Positions 36,701 to 48,810 of a DNA stretch of 64,000 bases are shown here, piece after piece (the first letter of the stretch is position 1; every line of letters begins with the position of its first letter). Source of the DNA: Mercurialis annua (taxonomy: Eukaryota; Streptophyta; Magnoliopsida; Malpighiales; Euphorbiaceae); contig NC_065577.1 in NCBI RefSeq assembly GCF_937616625.2, positions 24,193,501 to 24,257,500 of the forward strand, written 5' to 3'. Under the pieces are notes generated by a model, which was given only the letters and a program-made list of their open reading frames with translations, ran no database searches and was not told the DNA's origin. The position numbers and the translations under genes were made by a program.

Positions 36701-37236
36701 TGGTGAAACGTTTGGCTTTGTTTCGTAACGTTTGTAAACGTTTGGCTAAAATTGCTAAAAAGGTGAATAGTTTGGATTTGTTTCGTAACGTTTGTAAACG
36801 TTTGGCATATATCGCTAAAAATGTGAAACAGTTGGATTTGTTTCGTAATGTTTGTAAAAGTTTGGCTTAAATTGCTAAAAAGGGGAAACGTTTGGATTTG
36901 TTTTGTAACGTTTTTAAACGTTTGGCTTAAATTGCTAAAAATGTGAAACGTTTGGATTTGTTTCGTAAAGTTTTAAACGTTTGTCTTTATTCGCTGAAAA
37001 GGTGAAACGTTTGGATTTGTTTCTTAACGTTTGTAAACGTTTGACTTAAATTACTAAAAAGATGAAACGTTTGGTTTTGTTTCATAACCTTTGTAAACGT
37101 CCGACTTAAATCGTAAAAAAGATGAAACGGTTGGATTTGTTTCGTAACATTTCAAAACATTTGGATTTTTTTCGTAACGTTTGTAAACGTTTGGCTTCAA
37201 TCACTAAAAAAGGGAAACGTTTCGATTTGTTTCGTA
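33711..37236 (+). repeat. 60-bp satellite between LTR copy 3 and the copia element
   Basis: Repeats the unit satellite to about 36563, including the 35-bp run (from 34194) and inverted pieces (35080-35184, 35361-35475). Then about 670 bp of ordinary forward monomers that end inside GTTTCGTA against the broken copia element. Confidence 0.9.
35080..35475 (-). repeat. Two short inverted satellite pieces (unit 3)
   Basis: Copies of the pieces at 23389-23784, at 35080-35184 and 35361-35475, offset 11691. Confidence 0.8.
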
Positions 37237-40200
37237 TCTAAGCCCCATCTTCTCAAGATGTAAATCTAATTGACTCTGGGTCATGGGCTTTGTCAGTGGG
37301 TCAGCCGTGTTTTCGGCTGATGCTATCTTTTGGAGAGACACATCTCCTTTTCCAACAATTTCTCGGATAATATGATATCGCCTTTCTATGTGTTTGGATT
37401 TTTGGTGAGACCGGGGTTCCTTTGCCTGGGCTATAGCACCATTGTTGTCGCAGAAAAGAGGAATTGCGGACTCAATGGTAGGAACAACACCAAGTTCAGA
37501 AACAAACTTCTTAATCCAAACAGCTTCCTTTGCAGCATCTGATGCCGCAATATACTCGGCTTCTGTAGTGGAATCTGCAGTGGTTTCTTGTTTGGAACTC
37601 TTCCAACTCACTGCTCCTCCATTGCACGTGAATACGAATCCAGATATAGACTTACGATCGTCTATATCTGATTGAAAATCAGAATCTGTAAAGCCATCTA
37701 TTTTAAGATCACCTCCTCCATATGTTAAGACCATATCTTTAGTTCTTCTCAAGTACTTAAAGATATTCTTAACCGTCATCCAGTGTTCTGAACCTGGATT
37801 GGATTGATATCTGCTAGTCAAACTAACTGCATAGGCAATATCTGGCCGCGTACACAACATAGCGTACATAAGACTACCAATTGCCGAAGCATATGGTATC
37901 TTTGCCATTTCAACTCTTTCTTCAGAAGTCTTTGGAGACATTTCCTTCGAAAGGTGAATTCCATGCCTAACAAGAATCAATCCTCTCTTAGAATTTTCCA
38001 TATTGAACTTTTTCAATATCTTTTCTAAGTAGAGCCTTTGGGAGAGACCAATCATTCTCTTAGATCTATCTCTATAGAGTCTAATGCCGAGAATGTAAGT
38101 CGCTTCTCCGAGGTCTTTCATGGAAAAAGTTTTGGACAACCAAAGCTTTACAGAGGTTAACATACCGACATCATTTTCTATTAGTAAAATATCATCTACG
38201 TACAAGACTAGGAAAGTAATTGCACTCCCACTAACCTTCTTGTAAACACATGGTTCATCTTCGTTTTTGATAAACTCGTAACTCTTTACAGCTTCATCAA
38301 AACGACGATTCCAACTTCTCGAAGCTTGCTTCAATCCATATATGGATCGTTTTAGTTTACACACCTTGGAACCTTCTTCGGATTCAAAACCCTTAGGTTG
38401 TTCCATATAGATTTCCTCCTCAATATATCCATTAAGGAATGCGGTCTTGACATCCATTTGCCAAACCTCATAATCTAAATGTGCAGCTATGGCAAGAAGA
38501 ATCCGGATGGACTTAAGCATGGCTACCGGCGAGAAATTCTCTTCATAATCGACTCCTTGCCTCTGGCGAAACCCTTTCGCAACAAGCCTAGCTTTAAAAG
38601 TTTCCACTTTTCCATCAGCACCAATTTTACGCTTGAAGATCCATTTGTTCCCTATTGGTATAATTCCTTCGGGTGGATCAACTAGCTCCCATACTTGGTT
38701 ACTGTACATGGAATCCATTTCGGATTTCATAGCTTCAAGCCATCTTGAAGAATCTATATCACATATAGCTTCCTCATAAGTAGAGGGATCAACTATTTGA
38801 TCATTTTCTCCATGAATGAACAACTCTTGTATATCATGAAGAAAACCATATCTCTCTGGTGGATGAGATACTCTACTTGATCTTCGAGGTGTTTCTGTAG
38901 ATTTTACTAATTCTGGTTCACTATGGGTTTGATCAAACTCCATTGTATCATTTTGTTGGTCTTTAGATGACTCCTCATCTAATTCTATATTCCTTCCTTT
39001 GCCCCCTTCTTGAATGAACTCTTTTTCAAGAAATTGGGCATCCCGACTAACCTTAATGGTTTGTTCGGATGGAATATAGAAATAATATCCTAAACTGTCT
39101 TTAGGATAACCAACGAACCTTCCCATGATTGATCTCGATTCCAACTTGTCGGTTATCAACTTTTTAATATATGCCGAACATCCCTAAATCTTAATATGCT
39201 TAAGACTTGGTTCCTTACCATACCATATCGCATACGGTATTCTCGGAGTGGATTTAGTTGGAACTCGATTTAGAATATAATTTGCGCTAAGAAGTGCATG
39301 ACCCCATAATGAAATGGGTAAATCAGTATAGCTCATCATTGATCGTACCATGTCTAACAATGTACGATTCCTCCGTTCTGATACACCATTCAATTGTGGT
39401 GTTCCCGGAGGAGTCAGTTGGGAAATAATACCGCATTCTTTTAAGAATGTACCAAATTCCGTACTCAAGTATTCACCTCCTCGATCAGATCGAAGGATTT
39501 TAATACTTTTTCCAATTTGGTTTTCTACTTCATTTTTTAAATCTTTGAATTTTTCAAAAGCTTCACTCTTGTTCTTCATAAGAACAACATATCCATACCG
39601 TGATAAATCATCGGTGAAGGTAATGAAGTATAAATAACCACCTCGTGCCATTTCTTTAAATGGTCCACATACATCACTATGTATAATCTCCAAAACATCT
39701 TTGGCTCTACCACTTTGTCCAACAAAGGGTGATCGGGTCATCTTGCCTTTAAGACATGACTCACAAGTCGAAATTGATGCAGAATCAAGATTGCTCAATA
39801 TTCCCATCTTATCCAACTTGTTAAGTCTATCTTCCGCAATATGTCCTAATCGTAAGTGCCAAAGTTGTTTCGAGGTTTGATTACTTACGGTATTTATTTC
39901 TATAACATTATTTGTATTACGAGCATCTTCATTTATACAATAAAGACCATTTTGTACATAACCATAACCAACGATTGCATTATTATAGATAATTTTACAA
40001 ACATCCTTTGTAAATAGAAAATTATATCCTAATCTTGTCATACAAGAAATAGACATGATATTTCTATAAGCGTTCGGTAAGTACAAAACATTGTTCAAAT
40101 ACAAAACATGCTTATACAACAAAATAGAAGACGATCCTATAGCTTTAGCCGCAACACTTGCGTTATTTCCAAGCTTCAAGATCACTTCATCCTTGTCCAA

Positions 40201-41142
40201 CTTCCTCTCATTTGCTAGATCCTGTAAGGATGAACAAATGTGAGAACTAGCTCCGGTATCTAATACCCAAGCTTTGGACGAGCTATCGTTATTGGAATTG
40301 AAAGAACAAGAAATAGACATACCCTCACCGGGATTTTCATTCTTCTTGTTCTTGCCCTTAAATTCCTTATACTTGGGGCAATTTCGTTTCCAATGTCCCT
40401 CGCCCTCGCAAAAGAAACACTTTCCTTTGTTCTCTGAGGTGCGCTTCCTTTTTGCAATGGCCTTTTGGGCCTTCAAAACATTCTTCTTAGTTTTCTTCTT
40501 CTTAGTCTTACTAGAAGAAGCAACCACAAGAGAAACTTCCTTTCCCTTAACATTGTTCTTTTGAGCAGTTATCAACATGCTTGATAACTCGGCAAGTGTA
40601 CATTCTATCCGATTCATATAGTAATTCGTGATGAAATTACCATACGAATCCGGAAGGGATTGAAGGATCATATCCGTTTGGAGATTGAAGTCCATGATGA
40701 AATCTAGACCCTCTAGACGTTCGATACATCGAATCATCATGTTCACATGTTCTCCAACATCCTTTCCCTCTGAGAGCTTTGCTCGAAATAATTGCTTAGA
40801 TATCTCATATCTAGCAGAACGACTTGATTCACCATACAACTCTTGTAAGTGAAACAATATTTCGCGGGCTCCCGGATATTTCTCGTGTTGCTTTTGCAAC
40901 TCGTTATTCATAGATGCCAACATGTAGCACTTGGCTTGTTCGTCATCTAACTTCCACTTGCGCAATGCCTCATGTTCCTCAGGAGATGCCTCAATCGGCA
41001 ATGGTCCCAGAGCATTTGCCTCAAGAACATATGCTATGTGTTCACTTGCAAGAACTATTTTGAGATTTCTTAACCAATCAACAAAGTTAGGACCCACTAG
41101 TCGATCATTGTCGAGAATGCTACTTAATGGATTCGATTTCAT
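37204..41142 (-). pseudogene. Copia Gag-Pol polyprotein, one in-frame stop and chimeric C-terminus
   Basis: The polyprotein packages, cuts, copies and integrates the element. The first 652 codons (41142-39187) hold Gag, a CCHC zinc knuckle CFFCEGEGHWKRNC (about residues 240-253), protease WVLDTGASS (about 292; catalytic Asp codon 40258-40260), the integrase HHCC region (H near 425, CESC near 460) and a DDE core (HSDVCGPF, TDDLSRYG, NGVSERRNRT). A TAG at 39184-39186 replaces the Trp expected after LKHIKI. The same frame continues with reverse transcriptase (MDVKTAFLNG, Asp codon 38452-38454; YVDD at 38191-38202) and RNase H (SKQETTADSTTEAEYIAA, then KHIERRYH). The last ten residues (YETNRNVSLF) are read from satellite, because the element is cut after KMGLR. 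Otherwise the frame is open, so decay is recent. The ATG at 41142 is the first after the leader and starts a normal Gag. Confidence 0.92.
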
Positions 41143-42485
41143 CTTATCTTATCAACCTATGGATAGCAAAGATCTCTAATTAGTATTCGTGTTATTTTTG
41201 TATATTTAACCATAATGATTTGGTCTTTATCAAAATGGCCTCCCACTATCTTTTTTGAATCCTACACTTCCAAAATAGGAAACGTGAATCTTTGTTGGAA
41301 AAGATTTCAAGTGGGTGATTGAATTCTTATATTCATTTATCTTTCCCTCAAGTACTTAATGCTATTCTTGGGATCAAAATGATATATAAGTGAACAATTA
41401 CTTGTTCATCATATCTCATATGAGGTTCAATCATTTCCGGCTCCTAATGCTTTCACCCTCAAGTACTTAATGCTATTCTTAGGTTTCCACATTAGTTAAG
41501 TTTAACCCATTGAATCTACTAAGATGTATCGATTTGAATAATATACGACTCAGGTACGCCTAATTGCCTTTCTCGCCGTATATTATATTGACTACACCCG
41601 TAACATCTCATGCTTAACAATAAACTCAACAACATCTCTTGACGATATCATCTCACCCCTATGTATCCATAGCCGACAAGATGATAACTCAAAGCGTGTT
41701 AGTTTATTGCTCCAATGGAGAGCCATTGATAAACAATTTAATGATTAATCAATATAAACTTAATCTTTTAACTTTTAGGAAGATTTCTTAGGGTTTTAAG
41801 TTATTCAGATCTCACTAAACACACAATACATTTTAGCATGCATCTCATACATATTAAAGCTAAAATTAATCATGCAATCACACATGTATGATCATGGACT
41901 TCCTAGGTCTCATTCTTTAGCCACAAAAGAATGAGCAAACTATTACATATCTCGGAAATTATTCTCTAATCATTCACTATGTAATATCTGCTTTCTTTAG
42001 GTATAGAGGAATCGTCCTAGAACCTCCGAAAGCCTCAACCGATCGCTGATCCTCGAAAAAAAAAATTATTTTTCTTTTACGTTTTTTTTTTTTTTTTTTT
42101 TTTTTTCCGAGTCGGAAACTTTTTCCCGGGTGTAAAACCCCTTTTTCAGCATTTCGGTTTTTACAGAAAAAAAAATATTTTTTTTTCTCGGGTTTCACTT
42201 TTTCCGCATATTCCGTTGATGACAACATAATGCACAAGCGAATCACGTATTATGTTAAATGATCACATTAGAAAAATTCTCAGGATAGATTGGAGGGTCA
42301 CGAGCGGACCACTTAAGTACCAATCTCCTAGACAAAATTTAATCTAATGTAATTAATATCACAATAGCGTTTGTTCGTTTTTGGAAAAACAAAATCCCTC
42401 GGAATTATAAATTATATGCCCAATAATAATTCCTAAGTCCATGATCATTATTCAATCGTAAAGTGTTAATACTTGATGATACGGT
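41143..42485 (-). other. Untranslated leader of copia element 1
   Basis: Lies between the primer site and the Gag start; no coding frame is convincing. It contains a 25-base T run at 42082-42106 (poly-A on the element's strand), further T-rich stretches to about 42187, and a direct repeat starting CCCTCAAGTACTTAATGC at 41345 and 41456 (111 bp apart). Confidence 0.75.
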
Positions 42486-42498
42486 GGCTCCGATACCA
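42486..42498 (-). promoter_or_regulatory. Primer binding site, initiator Met tRNA
   Basis: On the minus strand TGGTATCGGAGCC, one base after the LTR end. It matches the usual plant copia primer site TGGTATCAGAGCC with one change (A to G). The tRNA would prime minus-strand DNA synthesis here. Confidence 0.9.
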
Positions 42499-42499
42499 C

Positions 42500-44490
42500 T
42501 GTTGGCGCAGCGGGAGGCGCGGGTCCGAATCGTATATTTCAATTCAAAATCGAAATTCCAATAATCCGGATCCTAAAGTTGATCATATCAACAACAAATG
42601 GATCGTCGTATCATTTATTAATTAAAGCACGCATCTAGGAATCGTAAGAAGAATACCTATGTCGATTCTCCAACGATTCTTGTAGTCCCGAAAGTACGGC
42701 GACCTCAAGCTCGTCCACACGAGTATGCGTCCGATTGAATCCTCGCCTTGAAGTAATCCTGCAAGAGTTCCTCTTGCCGAGCAGCCCTAAGCTCAAACTC
42801 TCGCCGCGATCACTACCTTGCTCGGATGTATGAAAAACGTCGCCAAGTTTTTCCCGTGATTAATGAATACTTGAACTCCTTCAAGTGCTTTCTCTCTCTA
42901 CAACTTTGTAGTGAGATGTGTGTTGTGTGGTGTTATGAAATGAGCAAGGACATGCTCTATTTATAGGCTAGAGCATGCCTTAAGAATGCAACACCTTGCA
43001 TGCTAGGTGTCACACACCAAGCAAAGGTGTTGCCACCACATGACACCTTTCATGTGGTGACATCACATAGGTGACATCATATAGGTGATGTCATCATATG
43101 ACATCACATATAAGCTTATTTCCTTATCTCATTACTTCACCATGACATCATCATTCCATTAACTTATGATTAGTGCTTTAAGTATTATTAATTACACTAA
43201 TTAATTACTTAAGCCTTCTAATCATAAAACTTGGTTAAAATATAATTAGGTTCCTACTAATTTATAACTCTTATAAATCAGTCCATAATTAACTTGGACA
43301 TAGTACAATTAGGTTCCTACTAATTTATAACTCTTACAAATTAGTCCCTAATTTGTACTTGTTTTTCATCTTAGATTAATTTCCGAGATATGCTAGTATC
43401 TATATGAAATCGATCTTTTGTAAACTCAATCGGTTGCACACTCTATTGTGTGTGACTAACTAGGTTCACATCTATATGGCAACGAGAGTCATAAGAAACG
43501 CCTTTCTTATATTAAATAATTAAATCCCATTTAATTATTAATTCTCGTAGATCGAGAGTGACGTCTAGCAACATATCACGACCCCCAAATAGAGATGAAT
43601 GTTTCGATGCATTCTTTTTGAACCAATGTTCATAATTACCGTACACTCAAAATTCTCTTCATCTAAGATTCCAATCTCGACTAGTGTCACGGTTAAGTCA
43701 AACATTGTTTGTCTTGATCATATGACCTCATCTCTCAGTTCTAATTCTTGATAAATATGACTTCCACTAGAAACAACTTTCTATGTAACTCATATACACC
43801 TGCGCAGGTTTTATCATCCATCAAGAACAATTTGAGATAGCATAGAATCTTGTCTCCGTTCATCCAGAGTGATGAATCCTTTCTAGGTTAAACCCCTATC
43901 TCCATATACAACTAACTAGAGCCAACACATCCCGCGGCTCTAGCTCATGAAAGATCTTGAGTTAAGGAGTATCAAACTCTAATCACCTATATACAAGATA
44001 GTGTCACCGCAAGTCAAAGGACATATGTACAATTATGAACTAGATGACATTAAATTGACTTTAATGAATTACCATGTATAAGTCATCTAGCGTCACTTGT
44101 TCGACTCACTCAACACCTTGAGTGTCCACATGTTTATTCTGAGCCCCATCAAGTAGTATGAGACTCACTACTTCCTATAATTAGTAACTCTTTACTAATC
44201 AGGAGAATAAACAGAGGTGACGATCTTTTCGGGATAATGCGATGCCCTTATTCGTAGGACCCCATCGATCGTGAACGATTATTTAGATCACTTGTATAAT
44301 AGAATCTGTCACTCATATTCTTACTACCTTAAGAATAGATTCTATCACAATGTGATAAGGACAATATGTATTAAATAAACACTTAGTTGATGAGACACTT
44401 AGTTCAAATAAAAACATATATATCATTGCCAATGGGATTTGTTTATACAAGAATAAATACAAAATGGCCCTAGGGCACAAACTACCAACA
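42500..44490 (-). repeat. 5' LTR of copia element 1 (1991 bp)
   Basis: Read on the minus strand it starts TGTTGGTAGTTTGTGCCC and ends GCCTCCCGCTGCGCCAACA. It contains a TATA box, a partial internal duplication (AATTAGGTTCCTACTAATTT near 43248 and 43312) and a self-complementary stretch of GACATCAC/GTGATGTC near 43040-43110. It is highly similar to the LTR at 58534-60521 over about the first 1.85 kb of plus-strand coordinates. Confidence 0.92.
42958..42965 (-). promoter_or_regulatory. LTR TATA box, copia element 1
   Basis: TATAAATA on the minus strand, inside an inverted repeat (ATGCTCTA and TAGAGCAT flank it). Transcription would run left into the leader and Gag. The same site is at 58989-58996 in the second element. 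Confidence 0.7.
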
Positions 44491-46101
44491 CGTTTGGCTT
44501 AAATCGCTAAAAAGGGGAAACACTTGTATTTGTTTCATAACGTTTGTAAATGTTTGGCTTAAATCGTGAAAAATGTGAAACGTTTGGTTTTGTTCCCTAA
44601 CGTTTGTAAATGTTTGGTTTAAATCGCTAAAAATGTGAAATGTTTGGTTTTATTCCGTAACGTTTGTAAAGGTTTGGCTTAAATCGCTAAAAATATGAAA
44701 CGTTTGGATTTGTTTCGTAACGTTTTAAACATTTGGTTTTGTTTCTTTACGTTTGTAAACGTTTGGTTTAAATCGTTAAATAGGGGAAACATTTGGATTT
44801 GTTTTGTAACGTTTGTAAACGTTTGGCTTCAATTGCTAAAATGGGGAAACTTTTGGATTTGTTTCGTATTGTTTGTAAACGTTTGGCTAAAATCGCTAAA
44901 AAAATGAAACGTTTGAATTTGTTTCGTAAAGTTTGTAAACGCTTGGCTTAAATCGCTAAAATGGGGAAACATTTGGATTTGTTTCGAAACGTATGTAAAT
45001 GTTTGGCTTAAATCGCTAAAAAGGTGAAACATTTAGACTTGTTTCGTAACGTTTGTAAACGTTTGGCTTATATTGTTAAACAGGTGAATCATTTGGATTT
45101 GTTTCGGAATGTGTGTAAACATTTGGCTTCAATCCCTAAAAATTTGTAAACGTTTGGCTTACGTCAATAAAAAGGTGAAACGTTTGGATTTGTTTCGTAA
45201 TGTTTGTAAACGTTTGGCTTAAATTGCTAAAAAGGTGAAATGCTTGGATTTGTTTCGTAACGTCTGTCAATGTTTGGCTTTGTTTCGTAACGTTAGTAAA
45301 TGTTTGGCTTAAATTGCTAAAAATATGAAACGTTTGGATTTGTTTCGTAACGTTTTAAACGTCTGGTTTTGTTTCGTGTCGTTTGTAAAAGTTTGGCATA
45401 AATCGCTAAAAAGGTGAAACGCGTGGATTTGTTTCGTAACGTTTGTAAACGTTTGGCTTAAATTGCAAAAGTGGGAAAACCTTTGGATTTGTTTCGTAAC
45501 ATTTGTAAAAGTTTGGCTTAAATTGCTTAAAAGGTGTAACGTTTGGATTTGTTTTGTAACGTTTGTAAACGTTGGGCTTAAATTGCTAAAAAGGGGAACG
45601 TTTGGATTTGTTTCGTAACGTATTAAACGAATGGCTTAAATCCCTAAAATGGGGAAATATTTGGATCGGTTTCGTAACGTTTGTAAACGTTTGACTTAAA
45701 TCGCTAAAAAGGTGAAACGTTTGGATTTATTTCGTAACGTTTGTAAACGTTTGGCTTATATTGCTAAAAAGATGAAACTCATTGATTTGTTTCATAACGT
45801 TTGTAAACGTTTGTCTTAAATCGCTAAAAAGGTGACACGTTTGGATTTGTTTCGCAATGTTTGTAAACTTTTGGCTTCAATCGCAAAAACATGGGAAACA
45901 TTTGGATTTGTTTCGTAACATTTGTGAACATTTGGCTTGAACCGCTAAAATGGGGAAACATTTTGATTTTTTGGTAACGTTTGTAAACATTTGGCTTAAA
46001 TCGCTAAAAAGGTGAAATGCTTGGATTGGTTTCGTAACGTTTGTAAACATTGTCTTAAATCGCAAAAATGGTAAAACGTTTGGATTTGTTTCCTAACGTT
46101 T
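44491..46101 (+). repeat. 60-bp satellite between copia 1 and the solo LTR
   Basis: Forward monomers starting CGTTTGGCTTAAATCGC at the LTR edge. 89-bp variants occur near 44700 and 45330. Confidence 0.95.
46097..46101 (+). repeat. Left target duplication of the solo LTR
   Basis: CGTTT, repeated exactly at 48811-48815. Confidence 0.8.
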
Positions 46102-48810
46102 TGTAATACCTCGTGTTTTTCCGGCTTGTTCCGATGATTTTTTCGATGTGTTTCGGGTTGGTCCTTGGTGGTTTGGTTCCTTGAAACCATGGTTTGGTTT
46201 TCATAACCTTCGGTGTGTTGTTTTGATTAGGTTATGAGCCTTATCGAATAAGTGTTTATGTGTTTTCCTGATATGACATGCTTTAGTAAAATGTCCATAT
46301 CTCCCAATTGCACCGTCGGATCGGGCCGCCGTTCGGATATGTTGTTCCTGAGAGGATTTACTAAAATCTCGTCGGTCGGATAGTGTTTTTATTGAGTTCG
46401 CAGGCGGGCGCAAACTTGCACTGTTCAGTTCGTTGTTTTTCTATTTAAAGACCCCTTATTCGACCTAAACTCTTTTCCTTCGACTTTTAAAACCCTAAAA
46501 CGGCTGGAGTCATATTCTAACTCATTCCTATCAACTTTCCTCTCAATTTTAATCCTTGGTAAGTGTTTTTAATCATTCCTTTGTGGTTTTATCTTTAGTT
46601 CATCAATTCTAGTAATTCTAAACCCTATTGCCTATATGTGGGTTGATTGATTTCTGGGTTTTATTGTTCTTAGTCTAATCAAGAGGTATGTGGTTCTAAT
46701 CCCTTCTTATGTGGTGTAGAGATTGCTAGATTGTTGTATGAATCTATACTTGGATGTTTTGGCCTTATATTTTCTGTTTTGCTTTGATTTCAATTTCTGG
46801 AAATAATCTTTGTGTATTGGTTGTGATTTATGGATGTTGGCTATACATTGGATGATTAGAATACTTTTTTGATTGAAGGGTTATATGGAGTTTTTGTCGT
46901 TCTTGATTTATAATTATGTTTTAAGCCTTTATTAAAAATCTGGAAATTTCAAAGTAAATGAATCATAGGTTGTTAGATGTTTAACAATACATTAGGAGAT
47001 TGGAGGAATCATTTAAATGAAATAATGTTTCACTTGGGTTAAGTTGTGGAATTGAATTCTGTTTTGAACTATAAACTAAAAGCTGAAAATATTATTTTAA
47101 AGGTTAAAAGATTGTGAATGGGAAATTCTTACTTAGGGTGATTGGAGATAATTGACTAAGGCTAGATTATATGTTAAAGGTGTTTTTAATTGGAATAAAA
47201 CGTTGTTTTAAGAATATTTACATATGACTGGAAATCGTTTGAGTATATAAAGGATATTTGTTTACCTTGGGTTATTTGGATAACAAATTGTTGTTATGGC
47301 ATTTAAGGTAGAATTATTTTACAATGGTTTTAAAGCCTATCTAAGTGTACAGTTCAGATCTGAGTTTATTATTTCAATGTGTTTTGGAGTCATGTTTATT
47401 TACACTTAATGTGTTTTAATTGAGAAATATGAACTCCGGGTGGAATTGTCAAGTGTTGACAATCTATTGGTTATTATTGCTATTTGTGGTATAGGTTTGA
47501 ATTTTGGTTAAGCTTATAGTGAGTTCCTTGTTTTCAAATACATTGGTTTCATTTTAAAGGATTTAACTTTGGATTTTACTCTGGTTGGGTCGGGTTAGAC
47601 TTGTGTCGCCCGACATGTTGTGTTAAGCATATAGTTGATATATGGCTAACACACTACTATGAGATATGTTGGATTTCGAAAAGGTGTTGTTGAATTATAT
47701 TACTCTGGATTGTTTTTTTTTTGAAAACGAGAACTCACCTAAACTTAACTAGTTAATGTATTGGTTGGATATATATGTACTTTGGCTTTGGGATTACTGT
47801 GTTTTGAATGTTGATCTTTGGTTGTGTTAAGATGCTAGTCCTATATGGTGTCTAGTAATCTTAGAGTTAGGGGTTGTTCAGATTTTAACATATACATTGT
47901 TTTAGACCCGTCGACCGCTCGTGCTTCAGAGTCTCCGCAGCGTTAGCTGTTTGCCAAGATTCACGTGGATAAGCAAGCAGTGAGTTTATAGTGCTATTTA
48001 CCGCTTTATTAAGTACCGCATCGTATTTTGATATTATAAATGCTTTTGAACTGTTTTCACGGATTGTGGATCTGGATTGAAACGAGCTACTCGATAGGCT
48101 TGTATCGAGACTGTGTGCACCGGTAAGTAATCTAGGATCGGCAGACTAAGGTCTTGCTTACGCTGGTAATTTGACGAGGATTTGTTCCCGTCCACTCTGG
48201 GTTTATCAGTATGTTATGACATACTTACACTGGGATCATTTCAATTCGGTTATTCCATAATCATACTATATTAGTATACAAGGTTTTGATTTAAGGGTTT
48301 TAAACTTAATAAATGTAAATAGTATGGCAAACTCATCTCAGTATATCTGACCCTGTTGTTTTCCCAATTTTTCCAGGTTTATGATTTGAAAGCTTGGTCA
48401 TCTCCAATTCTTGATTCTTGGAGGTTTTTATGTCAATAAAACTAGTCTATTGTTTTAAACTCTTAGACCGCAGTAGAACTAGTATATATATATTGATTAT
48501 CGTACTTTGGATTGTTGGATTGATCCGATTCTTTTATTATTACTTTCTGCATGTATACTTTGGATTTATCTCGTTATATATAAGGCATGCTGTCGAGGCT
48601 CGGTTAAGGTGAGCATTTCATATATTTCAGTTGTTTATACAAGAACTGTGATATAAACTGCTAAACTTAGGTTAGAGTCTCGGTTGCCCCGAGCATTGTT
48701 TTCTGCAGGTTTATATGCTTGATTGTTTTCCGCAAGGCTTGCTACAGGTGTTGGTACGACCATACCCATACCCTGGCGCCGGTCACAATCCATGAAATTG
48801 GGTCATGACA
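46102..48810 (+). mobile_element. Solo LTR, 2709 bp
   Basis: Begins TGTAATACCTCG and ends GGGTCATGACA, flanked by perfect CGTTT duplications. There is no internal region, primer site or polypurine tract, so this is a solo LTR left by recombination between the two LTRs of one insertion. A TATA-like CTATTTAAAGACC lies near 46441. Its 3' half is related to the fragments at 20083, 24576 and 31774, and more distantly to the LTR at 2998-5469. Most likely a Ty3/gypsy LTR by that relationship. Small ORFs inside it are chance. Confidence 0.88.
46442..46449 (+). promoter_or_regulatory. Putative TATA box of the solo LTR
   Basis: TATTTAAA about 340 bp into the LTR, directed at the satellite downstream of 48810. 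Weak evidence beyond composition and position. Confidence 0.4.

Larger units (their letters stand above)
37237..44490 (-). mobile_element. Ty1/copia element 1, 3'-truncated
   Basis: Read on the minus strand: 5' LTR (44490-42500), primer site (42498-42486), leader of about 1.3 kb, then Gag, protease, integrase, reverse transcriptase and RNase H. That domain order, with integrase before reverse transcriptase, defines Ty1/copia. The polypurine tract and 3' LTR are missing: pol joins satellite at 37236/37237. The second copia element in the window keeps the expected continuation at 60522-60556, which shows what was lost. LTRs of about 2 kb would suit a Tork/Angela-type lineage, but I cannot settle that. 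Confidence 0.93.

Noticed and set aside
37330..40564. Plus-strand ORFs of 68-96 codons opposite the copia polyprotein
   Set aside because: They are antisense shadows of the Gag-Pol frame.
42082..42106. Poly-T run as evidence of a retroposed gene or SINE
   Set aside because: It lies within the copia leader between primer site and Gag, with no target duplication or SINE promoter boxes around it.
48418..48612. 64-codon ORF in the solo LTR
   Set aside because: It lies within LTR sequence related to non-coding parts of the fragments at 20083 and elsewhere, where the frame is not kept.
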